Of a stretch of DNA of 64,000 nt, positions 16,337-24,887 are shown piece after piece. The stretch spans positions 1 to 64,000 of the forward strand of contig NZ_JBANRM010000003.1 of assembly GCF_037154085.1 (NCBI RefSeq). The letters are read 5' to 3'. This DNA comes from Andeanibacterium fulvum (lineage in GTDB: Bacteria; Pseudomonadota; Alphaproteobacteria; Sphingomonadales; Sphingomonadaceae). The notes beneath the pieces were generated by a model. That model ran no database searches, had not been told where the DNA came from, and saw only the letters and a list, made by a program, of their open reading frames with translations. The position numbers were made by a program, and so were the translations under genes. Position 1 is the first letter of the stretch, and each line of letters opens with the position of its first letter.

Positions 16337-17056
16337 ATGCTAGCCCGCATCCTCCGCAGCACGGCCGCGCTCGAGCGCCAGCCCGCCTTCGGCCATCTCG
16401 GCTGGCTGCGCGGCGCGCTGGGTGCGGCGCTGGGCATCTTCCTGGCGGGCGCCGTAACTTACGCCATCGTCGGCATGACGGGCGGCATCATCGGCATGGG
16501 CGCCCTGCCCTGGCTGGTCGCGCCGCTTGGCGCATCGGCCGTGCTGGTGTTCTGCGTTCCCGCGAGCCCGCTGGCCCAGCCCTGGCCGGTAATCGGCGGA
16601 GACCTGCTTTCCGCGCTGGTCGGCCTTGCGGCGGGCCACATCTTCGGCACGCCGTGGATCGCAGCAGGCGCGGCAGTCGGCACGGCCATTGCGGTGATGA
16701 CGCTCACTCGCTGCCTCCACCCGCCGGGCGGCGCCTGCGCCCTGCTCTGCGCGCTGGGCGCCACCGGGCCGGAACATTGGACCTATGCCCACATGATCCC
16801 CTTTGCGGCCAATGTCGGCACGCTGGTGCTGGCGGGCTGGCTCTACAACAATTTCACCGGCCACGCCTGGCCCCACGCCATGCCCAAGCCGCCTGCGCCG
16901 GCGAACGAAACGCTCTATCGGCGCGAAGACCTCGACGCGGTGCTGGAAGACTGGGACGAATTGCTGGACGTGGATGCCGACGATCTCGACGCCCTGTTCC
17001 AGGCCGTTGAACGCCGCGCGCGCAGCCGGGCAATCTCGGGCGGCAGCAAGCGATAA
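16337..17056 (+). CDS. HPP family integral membrane protein
   Basis: 239 residues with four to five hydrophobic helices in the first 170 and the name-giving motif RCLHPPGGACALLCALG between two of them. The C-terminal 60 residues are acidic and soluble (EDLDAVLEDWDELLDVDADDLDAL). HPP proteins are poorly characterised; some plant and cyanobacterial members move nitrite. It lies between a metallothionein-like gene and an aquaporin, all on the plus strand, but each is separated by about 100-180 bp. No function is assigned beyond the family. Confidence 0.85.
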   Translation: MLARILRSTAALERQPAFGHLGWLRGALGAALGIFLAGAVTYAIVGMTGGIIGMGALPWLVAPLGASAVLVFCVPASPLAQPWPVIGGDLLSALVGLAAGHIFGTPWIAAGAAVGTAIAVMTLTRCLHPPGGACALLCALGATGPEHWTYAHMIPFAANVGTLVLAGWLYNNFTGHAWPHAMPKPPAPANETLYRREDLDAVLEDWDELLDVDADDLDALFQAVERRARSRAISGGSKR

Positions 17057-17152
17057 GGGCGCCTCTCGGCGGCCCTGCCGGGATGGTGAAGATTTCATTT
17101 CGCGCCAGGCCCCAGGCAGAGTTACCTTCCCCTCTTCAACAGGAGAGGAGAA

Positions 17153-17857
17153 ATGGACATGACCAGGAAATTGGCTGCCGAGCTTATCGGCACATTCTGG
17201 CTGGTGTTCGGCGGATGCGGATCGGCAGTTCTGGCCGCGGCCTTCCCGGAACTGGGGATCGGCTTTGCGGGCGTGGCGCTGGCATTCGGCCTTACCGTGC
17301 TGACCATGGCCTATGCGCTGGGCGGCATTTCGGGCGGCCACTTCAACCCCGCCGTTTCACTCGGGCTGGCAGTGGCCAACCGCTTCGGCTGGAAAGAGCT
17401 TATCCCCTACTGGATCGCGCAGGTGGTGGGCGCGGTGATCGCGGGCGCGGTGCTCTACGCCATTGCCAGCGGCAAGCCGGGCTTCGAAGCAGGCGGCTTT
17501 GCCTCCAATGGCTTCGATAATCTGTCGCCCGGCGGCTATTCCATGCAGGCGGCCCTGATTATCGAGATCGTGCTGACCGCAGGGTTCCTGATCGTGATCC
17601 TGGGCGCGACGTCCAAGGCGGCACCGGCGGGTTTCGGCGGACTCGCCATCGGCCTGGCGCTGACGCTGATCCACCTGATCTCGATCCCGGTGACCAACAC
17701 CTCGGTCAATCCCGCCCGCTCCACCGGCGTGGCGCTGTTCGCCGAAACGGCAGCCATGGGCCAGCTCTGGCTGTTCTGGGTTGCGCCGCTCGCCGGTGGC
17801 GCATTGGGCGCGCTCATCTGGCGCTACCTGCTCGCTTCAGAAGCGACCGAAGGCTGA
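17153..17857 (+). CDS. aqpZ: Aquaporin Z
   Basis: Water channel of 234 residues with six membrane helices. The two half-helix motifs are GGHFNPAVSLG and NTSVNPARSTG. The selectivity filter residues look water-specific: His in LIHLISIP, Thr in VTNTSV and Arg in NPARS. A GGAGAGGAG ribosome binding site precedes the ATG; a second ATG two codons in would serve equally well. A strong terminator follows. Confidence 0.95.
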   Translation: MDMTRKLAAELIGTFWLVFGGCGSAVLAAAFPELGIGFAGVALAFGLTVLTMAYALGGISGGHFNPAVSLGLAVANRFGWKELIPYWIAQVVGAVIAGAVLYAIASGKPGFEAGGFASNGFDNLSPGGYSMQAALIIEIVLTAGFLIVILGATSKAAPAGFGGLAIGLALTLIHLISIPVTNTSVNPARSTGVALFAETAAMGQLWLFWVAPLAGGALGALIWRYLLASEATEG

Positions 17858-17864
17858 AACGGAA

Positions 17865-17898
17865 CCGCCCGGCGATCCATGCCGGGCGGGCCCTTTTT
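17865..17898. terminator. Terminator between aqpZ and the convergent ebfC gene
   Basis: CCGCCCGGC and GCCGGGCGG form a 9-bp stem with a 7-nt loop, followed by GCCCTTTTT on the plus strand. Confidence 0.8.
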
Positions 17899-17918
17899 CC
17901 CAAGAATTACGAAGCGCC

Positions 17919-18260
17919 TCAGCCCATACCGGGCAGGTTGAAGCCCGGCGGCAGGCCCATGCTGCCCTGAATCTTCTGCATTTCCGCATTGGCCGCCTGA
18001 TCGGCCTTGGCGCGGGCATCGTTGAAAGCGGCGGTGACGAGGTCTTCCAGCATCTGCTTGTCGTCCGGCACCATCAGGCTGTCATCGATCGAGACGCCCA
18101 GGATGCGGCCCTTGGCGGTGCAGCGGATCTTCACCAGCCCGCCGCCGGAAACGCCTTCCACCTCGATATTGTCGAGCGTGACCTGCGCGTCATTCATCTG
18201 CTTCTGGATCGTCTCCGCAGCCTGCTGCGCGGCCTTGAGCATTTCTTCCATCGATTTCAT
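17919..18260 (-). CDS. YbaB/EbfC family nucleoid-associated protein
   Basis: 113-residue DNA-binding protein that dimerises as a tweezer-like fold. Seen: MKSMEEMLKAAQQAAETIQKQM, then GGGLVKIRCTAKGRILGVSIDDSL and MLEDLVTAAFNDARAKA, the three blocks of the family. It lies 35 bp after dnaX on the same strand, the arrangement conserved through most bacteria (dnaX-ybaB-recR). Confidence 0.94.
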   Translation of the reverse strand: MKSMEEMLKAAQQAAETIQKQMNDAQVTLDNIEVEGVSGGGLVKIRCTAKGRILGVSIDDSLMVPDDKQMLEDLVTAAFNDARAKADQAANAEMQKIQGSMGLPPGFNLPGMG

Positions 18261-18295
18261 GGCATTACCCTTGGATATTCAGTCTGTTTGCTAAA

Positions 18296-20107
18296 TCAGC
18301 GACGGCCCCACTGGCGCTGTCCGCCAGATTGCGGGGCCTCTTCCTCCACCAGTTCGGCGGTGGGAAACACTTCGAAGGCAGCCTTTACCAGCGGCGCCTC
18401 GCGAATGCGGCGGATTGCGTTGGACTTCGCGTTCTCGACCGTTTCGACAAGAGTGGATTCCCCACCCTGCTCCACGCGTTCGATGTCCCAGCGCTCACCG
18501 GTGATCTTGTGGAACGCATCGCGCAATTCGGCGGACAAATCCTCCTTGAAAGGAGGCGCCAGCGAATAGACCAGCCGGCCCGGCGCGATCTCCGCCACGC
18601 GCACCTGCAGCTTCATCTTGTTGGCCAGCGTCATATGGCCAGGCAGGCCCGAATGCTCGACCCGCTCGACCAGTTCCGCCCAGTTGACGGCCGGAACGAC
18701 CACCCGCGCCTGCGGAGCGCCCTCGCCCCCGGAAGCGCCGGAGGGGGCCACCGCACCGGCGAACGCGCCGCTGGCCGCCATATCCTCCAGCTTCTTCGCC
18801 AGAGTGCCCGGATCGGGCATGTCGGCCGCATGCATCACGCGCAGCAGCGCCATCTGCACCGCCACCAGCGGATCGGGCGCCTGCCGCACTTCGTCATGGC
18901 CCTTGAGCAGCAATTGCCACAGGCGGTGAATCTGGCCGGGGCTGAGCTTTTCCGCCCATTCCTCGATCAGCGCGCGTTCTTCCGCGGTCGCCGCCTCGCC
19001 GCCGCTGCGGCCGACCTGCGCGACCGTGATGCGGTGGCAGATATCCATGAGCGAACGCATCAGCGCGAGCGGTTCGACGCCAAGCGAATATTGATTGTCG
19101 ACCAAAGCCAGCAGGCCCTGCGGATCGCCGTTCAGCAAAGCGGCAAACAGCGTACGCAAGGCGCTGCGGTCTGCCAGGCCAAGCATGTCGCGCACACGCT
19201 CGCCCGTGACCTTGCCGCCCGTATCGAGATCGGCATGGGCAATCGCCTGATCGAGGATCGACAGCCCGTCTCGCACCGATCCTTCGGCTGCGGCGGCAAC
19301 CATGGCCAGCGCATCGTCTTCCGCCTCAACGCCTTCCTTGGCGCAGATTCCGGCGAAATGGTCCTTGAGCAGCGGCGTGGGAATGCGGCGCAGGTCGAAA
19401 CGCTGGCAGCGGGAAAGGACCGTGACCGGCAGCTTGTCCACTTCGGTGGTGGCGAAGAGGAACTTCACATGCGCAGGCGGTTCCTCAAGAGTTTTCAGCA
19501 ACGCATTGAACGCATTGCGGGAAAGCATGTGAACTTCGTCAATGATGTAGATCTTGTAGCGCGCCGAGACGGCGGCATAGCGCACTGCCTCGATGATCTC
19601 GCGCACATCGTCCACACCGGTATGGCTGGCAGCGTCCATCTCGATCACGTCGATATGGCGGCCCTCGGCAATCGCGGTGCAGGGTTCGCACTGGCCGCAA
19701 GGCGAAATGGTCGGCCCGCCCTGCCCGTCCGGCCCGACGCAGTTGAGTGCCTTGGCGATCAGACGCGCGGTGGAAGTCTTGCCCACCCCGCGCACGCCGG
19801 TCATCAGGAAGGCATGGGCCAGCCGGTCGCGCGCGATGGCATTGGCCAGGGTCTTCACCATCGCATCCTGCCCGATCAGCTCGGCAAAGGTCTGCGGGCG
19901 ATATTTGCGCGCCAGCACGCGATAGGGCTGCGCGGCGACGGATTTGGGTGCGGCGGGAGCGGAAGCCGCTGCGGCGGCGACCGGCGCAGGCTTCTCCGGC
20001 CCGGAATCGACCGGCCCGCCAAACAGCGCGGATTGGCCCGCGGCCTCAAGCTCCGCAGCTGAGGGCTGCGTCTCTTCCTCGCCGTCGATGTGGGGTGAAT
20101 CGACCAT
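18296..20107 (-). CDS. dnaX: DNA polymerase III subunit gamma/tau
   Basis: Clamp-loader ATPase of 603 residues. An Ala/Pro-rich head of about 60 residues precedes the AAA core. Walker A is GVRGVGKTST (104-113), the zinc cysteines are at 123, 137, 140 and 143, and the Walker B/DEVH block is at 190-193 (IIDEVHMLSRNAFNALLKTLEEPP). The C-terminal third is the tau part that contacts the polymerase and helicase. I see no obvious A-rich frameshift signal, so only the long form is predicted. The SRP RNA gene is just upstream on the same strand. Confidence 0.96.
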   Translation of the reverse strand: MVDSPHIDGEEETQPSAAELEAAGQSALFGGPVDSGPEKPAPVAAAAASAPAAPKSVAAQPYRVLARKYRPQTFAELIGQDAMVKTLANAIARDRLAHAFLMTGVRGVGKTSTARLIAKALNCVGPDGQGGPTISPCGQCEPCTAIAEGRHIDVIEMDAASHTGVDDVREIIEAVRYAAVSARYKIYIIDEVHMLSRNAFNALLKTLEEPPAHVKFLFATTEVDKLPVTVLSRCQRFDLRRIPTPLLKDHFAGICAKEGVEAEDDALAMVAAAAEGSVRDGLSILDQAIAHADLDTGGKVTGERVRDMLGLADRSALRTLFAALLNGDPQGLLALVDNQYSLGVEPLALMRSLMDICHRITVAQVGRSGGEAATAEERALIEEWAEKLSPGQIHRLWQLLLKGHDEVRQAPDPLVAVQMALLRVMHAADMPDPGTLAKKLEDMAASGAFAGAVAPSGASGGEGAPQARVVVPAVNWAELVERVEHSGLPGHMTLANKMKLQVRVAEIAPGRLVYSLAPPFKEDLSAELRDAFHKITGERWDIERVEQGGESTLVETVENAKSNAIRRIREAPLVKAAFEVFPTAELVEEEAPQSGGQRQWGRR

Positions 20108-20149
20108 GGGCCCTAGGTAGGGGGTCGGCGCCGAATTGTCAGTGATAAA

Positions 20150-20245
20150 AGGAGCCGGCCGACCCGCCGCTGACCGTTGTGGCTGCTTCCTTCCGGACCT
20201 GACCAGGTTGGCGGACGCAAACGTCCGACCGACTCCCGGGCGGGC
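20150..20245 (-). ncRNA. ffs: 4.5S signal recognition particle RNA (small type)
   Basis: The universally conserved SRP domain IV core is read on the minus strand as CAGGTCCGGAAGGAAGCAGC. The flanks GCCCGCCCGGG and GGCGGGTCGGCCGGC can pair to form the closing helix, and a TTTT run follows the 3' end. The ends are estimated from pairing to within a few bases. Partner proteins Ffh and FtsY are not in the window. Confidence 0.88.
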
Positions 20246-20279
20246 ATATGGCGGGGATCGATCAGGATTTCAACACTTC

Positions 20280-20307
20280 TCGTCATCCCGCCATTTCAGG
20301 ATGACGA
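20280..20307. repeat. Hairpin TCGTCATCC/GGATGACGA
   Basis: A perfect 9-bp inverted repeat with a 10-nt loop, between the SRP RNA promoter side and the NDUFS4-like gene. It resembles the dispersed palindromes of alphaproteobacteria and may also end transcription of the gene to its right. Confidence 0.45.
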
Positions 20308-20318
20308 CCAGTGCCAAA

Positions 20319-20597
20319 TTACCTGAAATTATCCGCGTAAGCCTGAAGCTTCAGTGCGCGCGGCGGGGTCGCATGGACGCGGGCGGGAATGCCGTGCTTG
20401 GCGGCATAGGCCTGCGCCTCTTCCTTGTTGGGGAACTTCAGCTGCACCTGCTGCTGCGTGTCGCCGCTGCCAGCCCAGCCCATCAGCGGATCGGGCTTCT
20501 TCGCCTCCGCCGGATCGAATTCGAGAATCCACTGGCCAAGCAGGGCCTTGCCAGACTGCATGGCATTCTTCGGGCGTTGGTAGATGCGTGCGCTCAT
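20319..20597 (-). CDS. NADH dehydrogenase accessory subunit, NDUFS4 (ETC complex I) family
   Basis: 92 residues matching the short alphaproteobacterial homologues of the mitochondrial 18-kDa complex I subunit. Visible blocks are ARIYQRPKNAMQSGKA, WILEFDPAEAKKPDPLMGW, and KFPNKEEAQAYAAKHGIP. It acts at the peripheral arm of complex I near the NADH-binding module (family knowledge). It stands alone here, away from the nuo operon, which is usual for this gene. A ribosome binding site AAAGGCTC precedes the ATG. Confidence 0.9.
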   Translation of the reverse strand: MSARIYQRPKNAMQSGKALLGQWILEFDPAEAKKPDPLMGWAGSGDTQQQVQLKFPNKEEAQAYAAKHGIPARVHATPPRALKLQAYADNFR

Positions 20598-20631
20598 GGA
20601 AAAGAGCCTTTCGTCAAAAGCGCGAGTCGAA

Positions 20632-23130
20632 TCAAGTGCGTGTTGAAGCGTTGAAGGCGTTCTTCGTTTTCAGGCTGGGCGCCTCGGTCCACGGTTCCTC
20701 GGGCCAGCGGTGCTTGGGATAGCGGCCCTTCATGTCCTTCACCACGTCGCGCCAGCTGCCGCGCCAGAAGGCAGGCAGGTCGCGCGTGGCCTGAACCGGG
20801 CGTCCGCCGGGGCTGGTAAGCTGAAGCAATAGCGGCTGCGGCGGCTGGCCGATGGTCGGGTGCCGGTCCAGCCCGAACAGGGCCTGCACCCGCACTTCCA
20901 CGCTGGGTCCGCCATCGGCATCGTAATCGATCGCATGATGCGTGCCGGCCGGGCTGGTCCATTCGCGCGGGGCCAGCCGATCGAGCTTCTGGCGCGAATC
21001 CCAGTCCAGCCGATTGAGCAGTGCCTCGGTCAGCGCGCCCCTGGGCAGATCGAGATCGCGGCGCTTTTCCAGCAGCGGGGCGAGCCAGTCATCCGCCTCG
21101 GCCGCCAGAACTTCCAGCGAAAGCGCCTCAAGCCCGGCGTGGCGCGCGCGGGCCATCAGGGTTTTCGGCAGGATATCCGCCAGCTTTTCCCGAGCCTTAT
21201 CCACAAGCAGCGCGGCAACGGCCACAGGGTCCGGCTTGGGATCGGGGCCACTGGCGAGCGTGATCGCACCCAGCCGCCGTTCCAGCCGCGCCTCAACCCG
21301 GCCTTCCGCGGCATTCCAGTTGAGGACGGAGCGCCGCTCGATCATGCGGGCAAGGTCGCGTTCCACTTCCTCGGCAGTGAGCGGCCATGCGGCCGTGATC
21401 CGCGCTGCCTGTGCCCTGCCCTGCGCATCGCCGATGGCCAGCCACTCGGCGCGCGCCAATGGGGACGCCGGATCGAGCGTGTAGCCCCGCCCGCCCGCGC
21501 TGATCCAGCTCTCGCCCGAAGCATCGCGGCGGCGGGCGAGATTGTCCGGCAGGGCGCGGGCGAGGAGGACGCCGAGGTCAATTCCCGTCCGGGCTGAGCT
21601 TGTCGAAGTCCCGTTCTTCTTTTCAGAAGAAAAATGCTGTCCTTCGACAGGCTCAGGACGAACGGAATTCAGTGCAACAGCCCGCTTCGCCCAGCCATCG
21701 GCCAGCTTGCGCGAAGCCTCTGCGCGGGGGGAACGGTCGCCGTTCCAGCGCGACAGGCGCTGCGCCAGATCCTCGCTGCGCCCGCCCAGCCCGCGTTCCT
21801 GCAACAACAGCGCCAGCCGCGCCGCGCCGCGCGCGTCGCCTGCCTCGGCCCCGAACAACACCATGGCGGCCAGCGGCGGCTCCATCGGCAATTGGGCCAG
21901 CTTGCGCCCGAAATCCGTGATCCGCCCTTCCCCATCGAGAGCGCCCAGCGCCGCAAGGCGCCCGCGCGCGGCGGAAAGGGCGGCGGCGGGCGGCGGATCG
22001 ATCCACGCCATCGCCACCGGATCGCCTGCACCCCATTGCGCCAGCGCCAACACCAGCGGAGCGAGGTCCGCCGTCAGCATTTCCGGCGGATCGAAGGCCG
22101 GACGCCCGGCATGAGCGCCTTCTTCCCACAGACGATAGGCCACGCCCGGCCCCTGACGCGCCGCGCGGCCTGCGCGCTGGGCAGCCGATGCCTGGCTGGC
22201 GCGCGTGGTGACGAGATGCGTCACGCCCGCCGCAAGATCGAACTCTGCCCGGCGCGCCAGCCCGCTATCGACGACGACCGACACGCCATCCAGCGTGAGC
22301 GAGGTTTCCGCGATGGACGTGGCCAGCACGATCCGGCGGCGGCCTTCACTGTCCCGCTTGATCGCAATGCGCTGCCCCTGCGGCTCCACCTGTCCATGCA
22401 GCGGCAGGATCGGGACATTGGACAGCTTTTCGGCCAGCCTTTCGCGCGTGCGTTCGATCTCCCCCACGCCGGGCAGGAAAGCAAGGATATCGCCCTGCTC
22501 CTGCCGCCAGGCAGTAAGAATGGCGGAAGTCATCGCATCCTCGACACGCAATTCCGGGCGACTGCCCAGCCATTCGATCCGCAGCGGATGGGCCTTGCCT
22601 TCGCTCTCCACCACTGGCGCATCGCCCAGCAGGCCCGCAAAGCGCGTGCCGTCAATCGTGGCGGACATGACGATCAGGCGCAAATCCTCGCGCAGCACTT
22701 GCTGGCTTTCCACCGCGAGGGCGAGGCCCAGATCGCTGTCCAGATGCCGCTCATGCGCTTCGTCGAACAGCACGGCGGAAATGCCCGCAAGCTCCGGATC
22801 GTCGAGAATCCGGGCAACGAAGATCGCCTCCGTCATCACCACGATCCGCGTCTTGCCGGACATCCTGCTGTCCAGACGCGTCAGATAACCCACGGTTTCG
22901 CCGGGCTTCTCGCCCAGAATTTCCGCCATCCGTTCAGCAGCGGCACGCGCGGCCACGCGGCGGGGGGACAACAGGATGATCTGGCCGCTGCACCAATCCT
23001 CCCCCAACAGCGCGGGAGCGACGGAAGTAGTCTTGCCCGCCCCGGGCGGGGCAATCAGCACTGCGGAACTGCGCGCGCGCAGGGCGCCGAGAAGCTCGGG
23101 CAGGACAGCGTGGATGGGAAGCTCGGTCAC
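20632..23130 (-). CDS. hrpB: ATP-dependent RNA helicase HrpB with in-frame repeat insertion
   Basis: 832-residue DEAH-box helicase. Walker A is APPGAGKTTSV near residue 30, the DEAH motif is DEAHERHLDSD, and SATIDG is motif III. The second RecA domain has ATSIAETSLTLDGV and QRAGRAARQGPG. The C-terminal HrpB-specific domain ends in the PxKHRWPEEPW region. The start is GTG. Residues about 488-517 are encoded by an 80-bp palindromic repeat (21586-21665), giving a 30-residue insertion at the start of the C-terminal region that I expect to be missing from most homologues. The frame is kept, so the protein is probably functional. Confidence 0.94.
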   Translation of the reverse strand: MTELPIHAVLPELLGALRARSSAVLIAPPGAGKTTSVAPALLGEDWCSGQIILLSPRRVAARAAAERMAEILGEKPGETVGYLTRLDSRMSGKTRIVVMTEAIFVARILDDPELAGISAVLFDEAHERHLDSDLGLALAVESQQVLREDLRLIVMSATIDGTRFAGLLGDAPVVESEGKAHPLRIEWLGSRPELRVEDAMTSAILTAWRQEQGDILAFLPGVGEIERTRERLAEKLSNVPILPLHGQVEPQGQRIAIKRDSEGRRRIVLATSIAETSLTLDGVSVVVDSGLARRAEFDLAAGVTHLVTTRASQASAAQRAGRAARQGPGVAYRLWEEGAHAGRPAFDPPEMLTADLAPLVLALAQWGAGDPVAMAWIDPPPAAALSAARGRLAALGALDGEGRITDFGRKLAQLPMEPPLAAMVLFGAEAGDARGAARLALLLQERGLGGRSEDLAQRLSRWNGDRSPRAEASRKLADGWAKRAVALNSVRPEPVEGQHFSSEKKNGTSTSSARTGIDLGVLLARALPDNLARRRDASGESWISAGGRGYTLDPASPLARAEWLAIGDAQGRAQAARITAAWPLTAEEVERDLARMIERRSVLNWNAAEGRVEARLERRLGAITLASGPDPKPDPVAVAALLVDKAREKLADILPKTLMARARHAGLEALSLEVLAAEADDWLAPLLEKRRDLDLPRGALTEALLNRLDWDSRQKLDRLAPREWTSPAGTHHAIDYDADGGPSVEVRVQALFGLDRHPTIGQPPQPLLLQLTSPGGRPVQATRDLPAFWRGSWRDVVKDMKGRYPKHRWPEEPWTEAPSLKTKNAFNASTRT
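21586..21665. repeat. REP-like palindrome inside hrpB
   Basis: Two imperfect inverted arms (core CTGAGCTTGTCGAAG and CTTCGACAGGCTCAG) around an inner palindrome TTTTCAGAAGAAAA. The same family is present at 24762-24853 between genes. Here it is translated in frame as the typical VRPEPVEG peptide. Confidence 0.8.
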
Positions 23131-23180
23131 GCCCTGCCCATATCGTCATGCCGGGCTGGAGTGCATCTAATTTATCACCT

Positions 23181-23319
23181 GTCACCCCGGACCTGTTCCG
23201 GGGTCCAGCTTGCATATCATGCAAAGGCGCGAGGAAGGCCAAAGCGCGCAGCCTCTTGGGGCCGGTGCGGTTTGGCACGCATTTTCAGAAGCCGGACCCC
23301 GGAACAGGTCCGGGGTGAC
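23181..23319. repeat. Pair of identical inverted REP sequences (REPIN-like)
   Basis: GTCACCCCGGACCTGTTCCG begins a 26-bp arm at 23181-23206 that is repeated exactly in inverse orientation at 23294-23319. Each arm is itself a small palindrome (CCGGACCTGTTCCGG). The 87-bp centre has no gene. It fills the space between hrpB and the polyprenyl synthase gene. Confidence 0.8.
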
Positions 23320-23327
23320 GGTTTGGA

Positions 23328-24338
23328 TCAATACCCCCGCGAAACCGCGAATTGGGCTGCTTCCACCATGGCTTCGCGCGCCTTGGTGGCGGGGAAGATC
23401 GACAGCGCATCGATCGCGCGCTGGGCGAAGTGGCGTGCCCGCTCACGCGTGGCATTCACGGCGTCATGGTTCTGGATAAGCTGCACCGCATGGGCGAGGT
23501 CCGCATCGGAAGTGCGGTGCCCGGCGATGGCGGCGCGCCAGAAGCCCCGCTCTTCCTCATTGCCGCGGGCATAGGCCAGGATCACCGGCAGGGTCATCTT
23601 GCCTTCGCGGAAATCGTCTCCCCGGTCCTTGCCCATCTGCGAGGCATCCGCGGAGTAATCCAGCGCATCGTCGACAAGCTGGAAGGCAATGCCCAGATTG
23701 CGGCCGTAATCGTCCAGCGCCTGTTCCTCCGCCTCGCTGCGCTCAGCGACTACGGCGGCGATGCGGCTGGCGGCGGCGAAGAGCGCGGCCGTCTTGGAGC
23801 TGATGATCGAGAGATAGCGTTCCTCGCTCGTCTCGATCTGCCGCTGGGCGGTCAGCTGATCCACTTCGCCCTCGGAAATGACCGAAGAAGCGTTGGACAG
23901 GATTTTCAGAACCTTGAGGCTGCCATCCTCCACCATCAGTTCGAAGGAACGGGTGAAGAGGAAATCGCCCACCAGCACCGTGGCCGGATTGCCGAAGATG
24001 ATATTGGCGGCGGCCTTGCCCCGGCGCATGTCGGACCCGTCGACCACGTCGTCATGCAGCAAGGTGGCGGTGTGGATGAATTCCACAGCGGCAGCCAGCT
24101 TGTGATGGCGCGTGCCCTGATAGCCGATCAGCTCCGCCCCGGCGAGCGTTAGCATCGGACGCATCCGCTTGCCGCCGCCGGAAATGAGATGGCCGGCAAG
24201 CGCCGGAATCAGCGGGATTTCGCTCTGCATCCGATCCAGGATCACTGCATTGACGGCGTTCATCGCCGTGGCAGTGAGGGACAGGATCGGGGCCAGCGAC
24301 GGCTCCTTGCGGGGAAGCTGAATAACCTCTGCGCTCAT
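23328..24338 (-). CDS. Long-chain polyprenyl diphosphate synthase (octa/decaprenyl, ubiquinone side chain)
   Basis: trans-Prenyltransferase of 336 residues. The first aspartate-rich motif is LLHDDVVDGSDMRRG and the second is LVDDALDYSAD. GGGKRMRPML is the IPP-binding block. The small residues before the first motif indicate a long product. In alphaproteobacteria this enzyme makes the ubiquinone-10 tail, so decaprenyl (DdsA) is the likely product, but IspB-type octaprenyl cannot be excluded by eye. It diverges from the chorismate mutase gene. Confidence 0.93.
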   Translation of the reverse strand: MSAEVIQLPRKEPSLAPILSLTATAMNAVNAVILDRMQSEIPLIPALAGHLISGGGKRMRPMLTLAGAELIGYQGTRHHKLAAAVEFIHTATLLHDDVVDGSDMRRGKAAANIIFGNPATVLVGDFLFTRSFELMVEDGSLKVLKILSNASSVISEGEVDQLTAQRQIETSEERYLSIISSKTAALFAAASRIAAVVAERSEAEEQALDDYGRNLGIAFQLVDDALDYSADASQMGKDRGDDFREGKMTLPVILAYARGNEEERGFWRAAIAGHRTSDADLAHAVQLIQNHDAVNATRERARHFAQRAIDALSIFPATKAREAMVEAAQFAVSRGY

Positions 24339-24437
24339 GCGAGGTGCCCATGGAAGCAGACAGGCCGCTTGGCAAGCGTGGAATGTATGCTAGGGCCTGC
24401 CTGTTCCGCCCGCCAACCGTCCCAATCAGCGACAGCG

Positions 24438-24737
24438 ATGACCAACCAGACCACACCCGATCCCGTCCTCGCCGGCTTCCGCAAGAGCATCGACAATATC
24501 GATGCCGCGTTGATCCACATGCTGGCCGAACGCTTCCGCATCACCAAGGCTGTGGGCGAATACAAGGCGACGACCAATCTGCCCGCGAGCGATCCGGGCC
24601 GCGAGGAACGCCAGATCGCCCGCCTGCGCACGCTGGCGACGGAAGCCGATCTCGATCCCGAATTCAGCGAGAAGTTCATCCGCTTCGTGATCGACGAGGT
24701 GATCCGCCATCACATGCAGGCGAAGAACGGGAAGTAA
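24438..24737 (+). CDS. Chorismate mutase, AroQ class
   Basis: Small all-helical enzyme of 99 residues that rearranges chorismate to prephenate for Phe/Tyr synthesis. It carries FRKSIDNIDAALIHMLAERF with the catalytic arginine, then ITKAVGEYKA with the conserved lysine, and RLRTLATEADLDPEFSEKFI. There is no signal peptide and no fused domain. The gene is alone, divergent from the polyprenyl synthase gene and followed by a palindromic repeat. Confidence 0.92.
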   Translation: MTNQTTPDPVLAGFRKSIDNIDAALIHMLAERFRITKAVGEYKATTNLPASDPGREERQIARLRTLATEADLDPEFSEKFIRFVIDEVIRHHMQAKNGK

Positions 24738-24761
24738 GTTTCCCGCTTCTTACCACATCCG

Positions 24762-24853
24762 CTCAGCCTGAGCCTGTCGAAGGACGCGCACCATGGGTTA
24801 CCCCAGGATCAGCAACTTTCCCGTGTCCTTCGACAAGCTCAGGACGAACGGGC
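24762..24853. repeat. REP-like palindrome, intergenic copy
   Basis: Arms CTGAGCCTGTCGAAGGAC (ending 24785) and GTCCTTCGACAAGCTCAG (from 24825) are inverted copies separated by about 40 bp. Same family as the insertion in hrpB. It lies between the convergent chorismate mutase and sensor kinase genes. Confidence 0.8.
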
Positions 24854-24887
24854 GTTGGTATTGGGGCCTATAGGGGCCAGATGAGCC

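Noticed and set aside
21634..23574. Open frame of 646 codons opposite hrpB and the polyprenyl synthase gene
   Set aside because: Antisense shadow that also runs through the REP pair; composition is Arg/His/Gln-rich without motifs.
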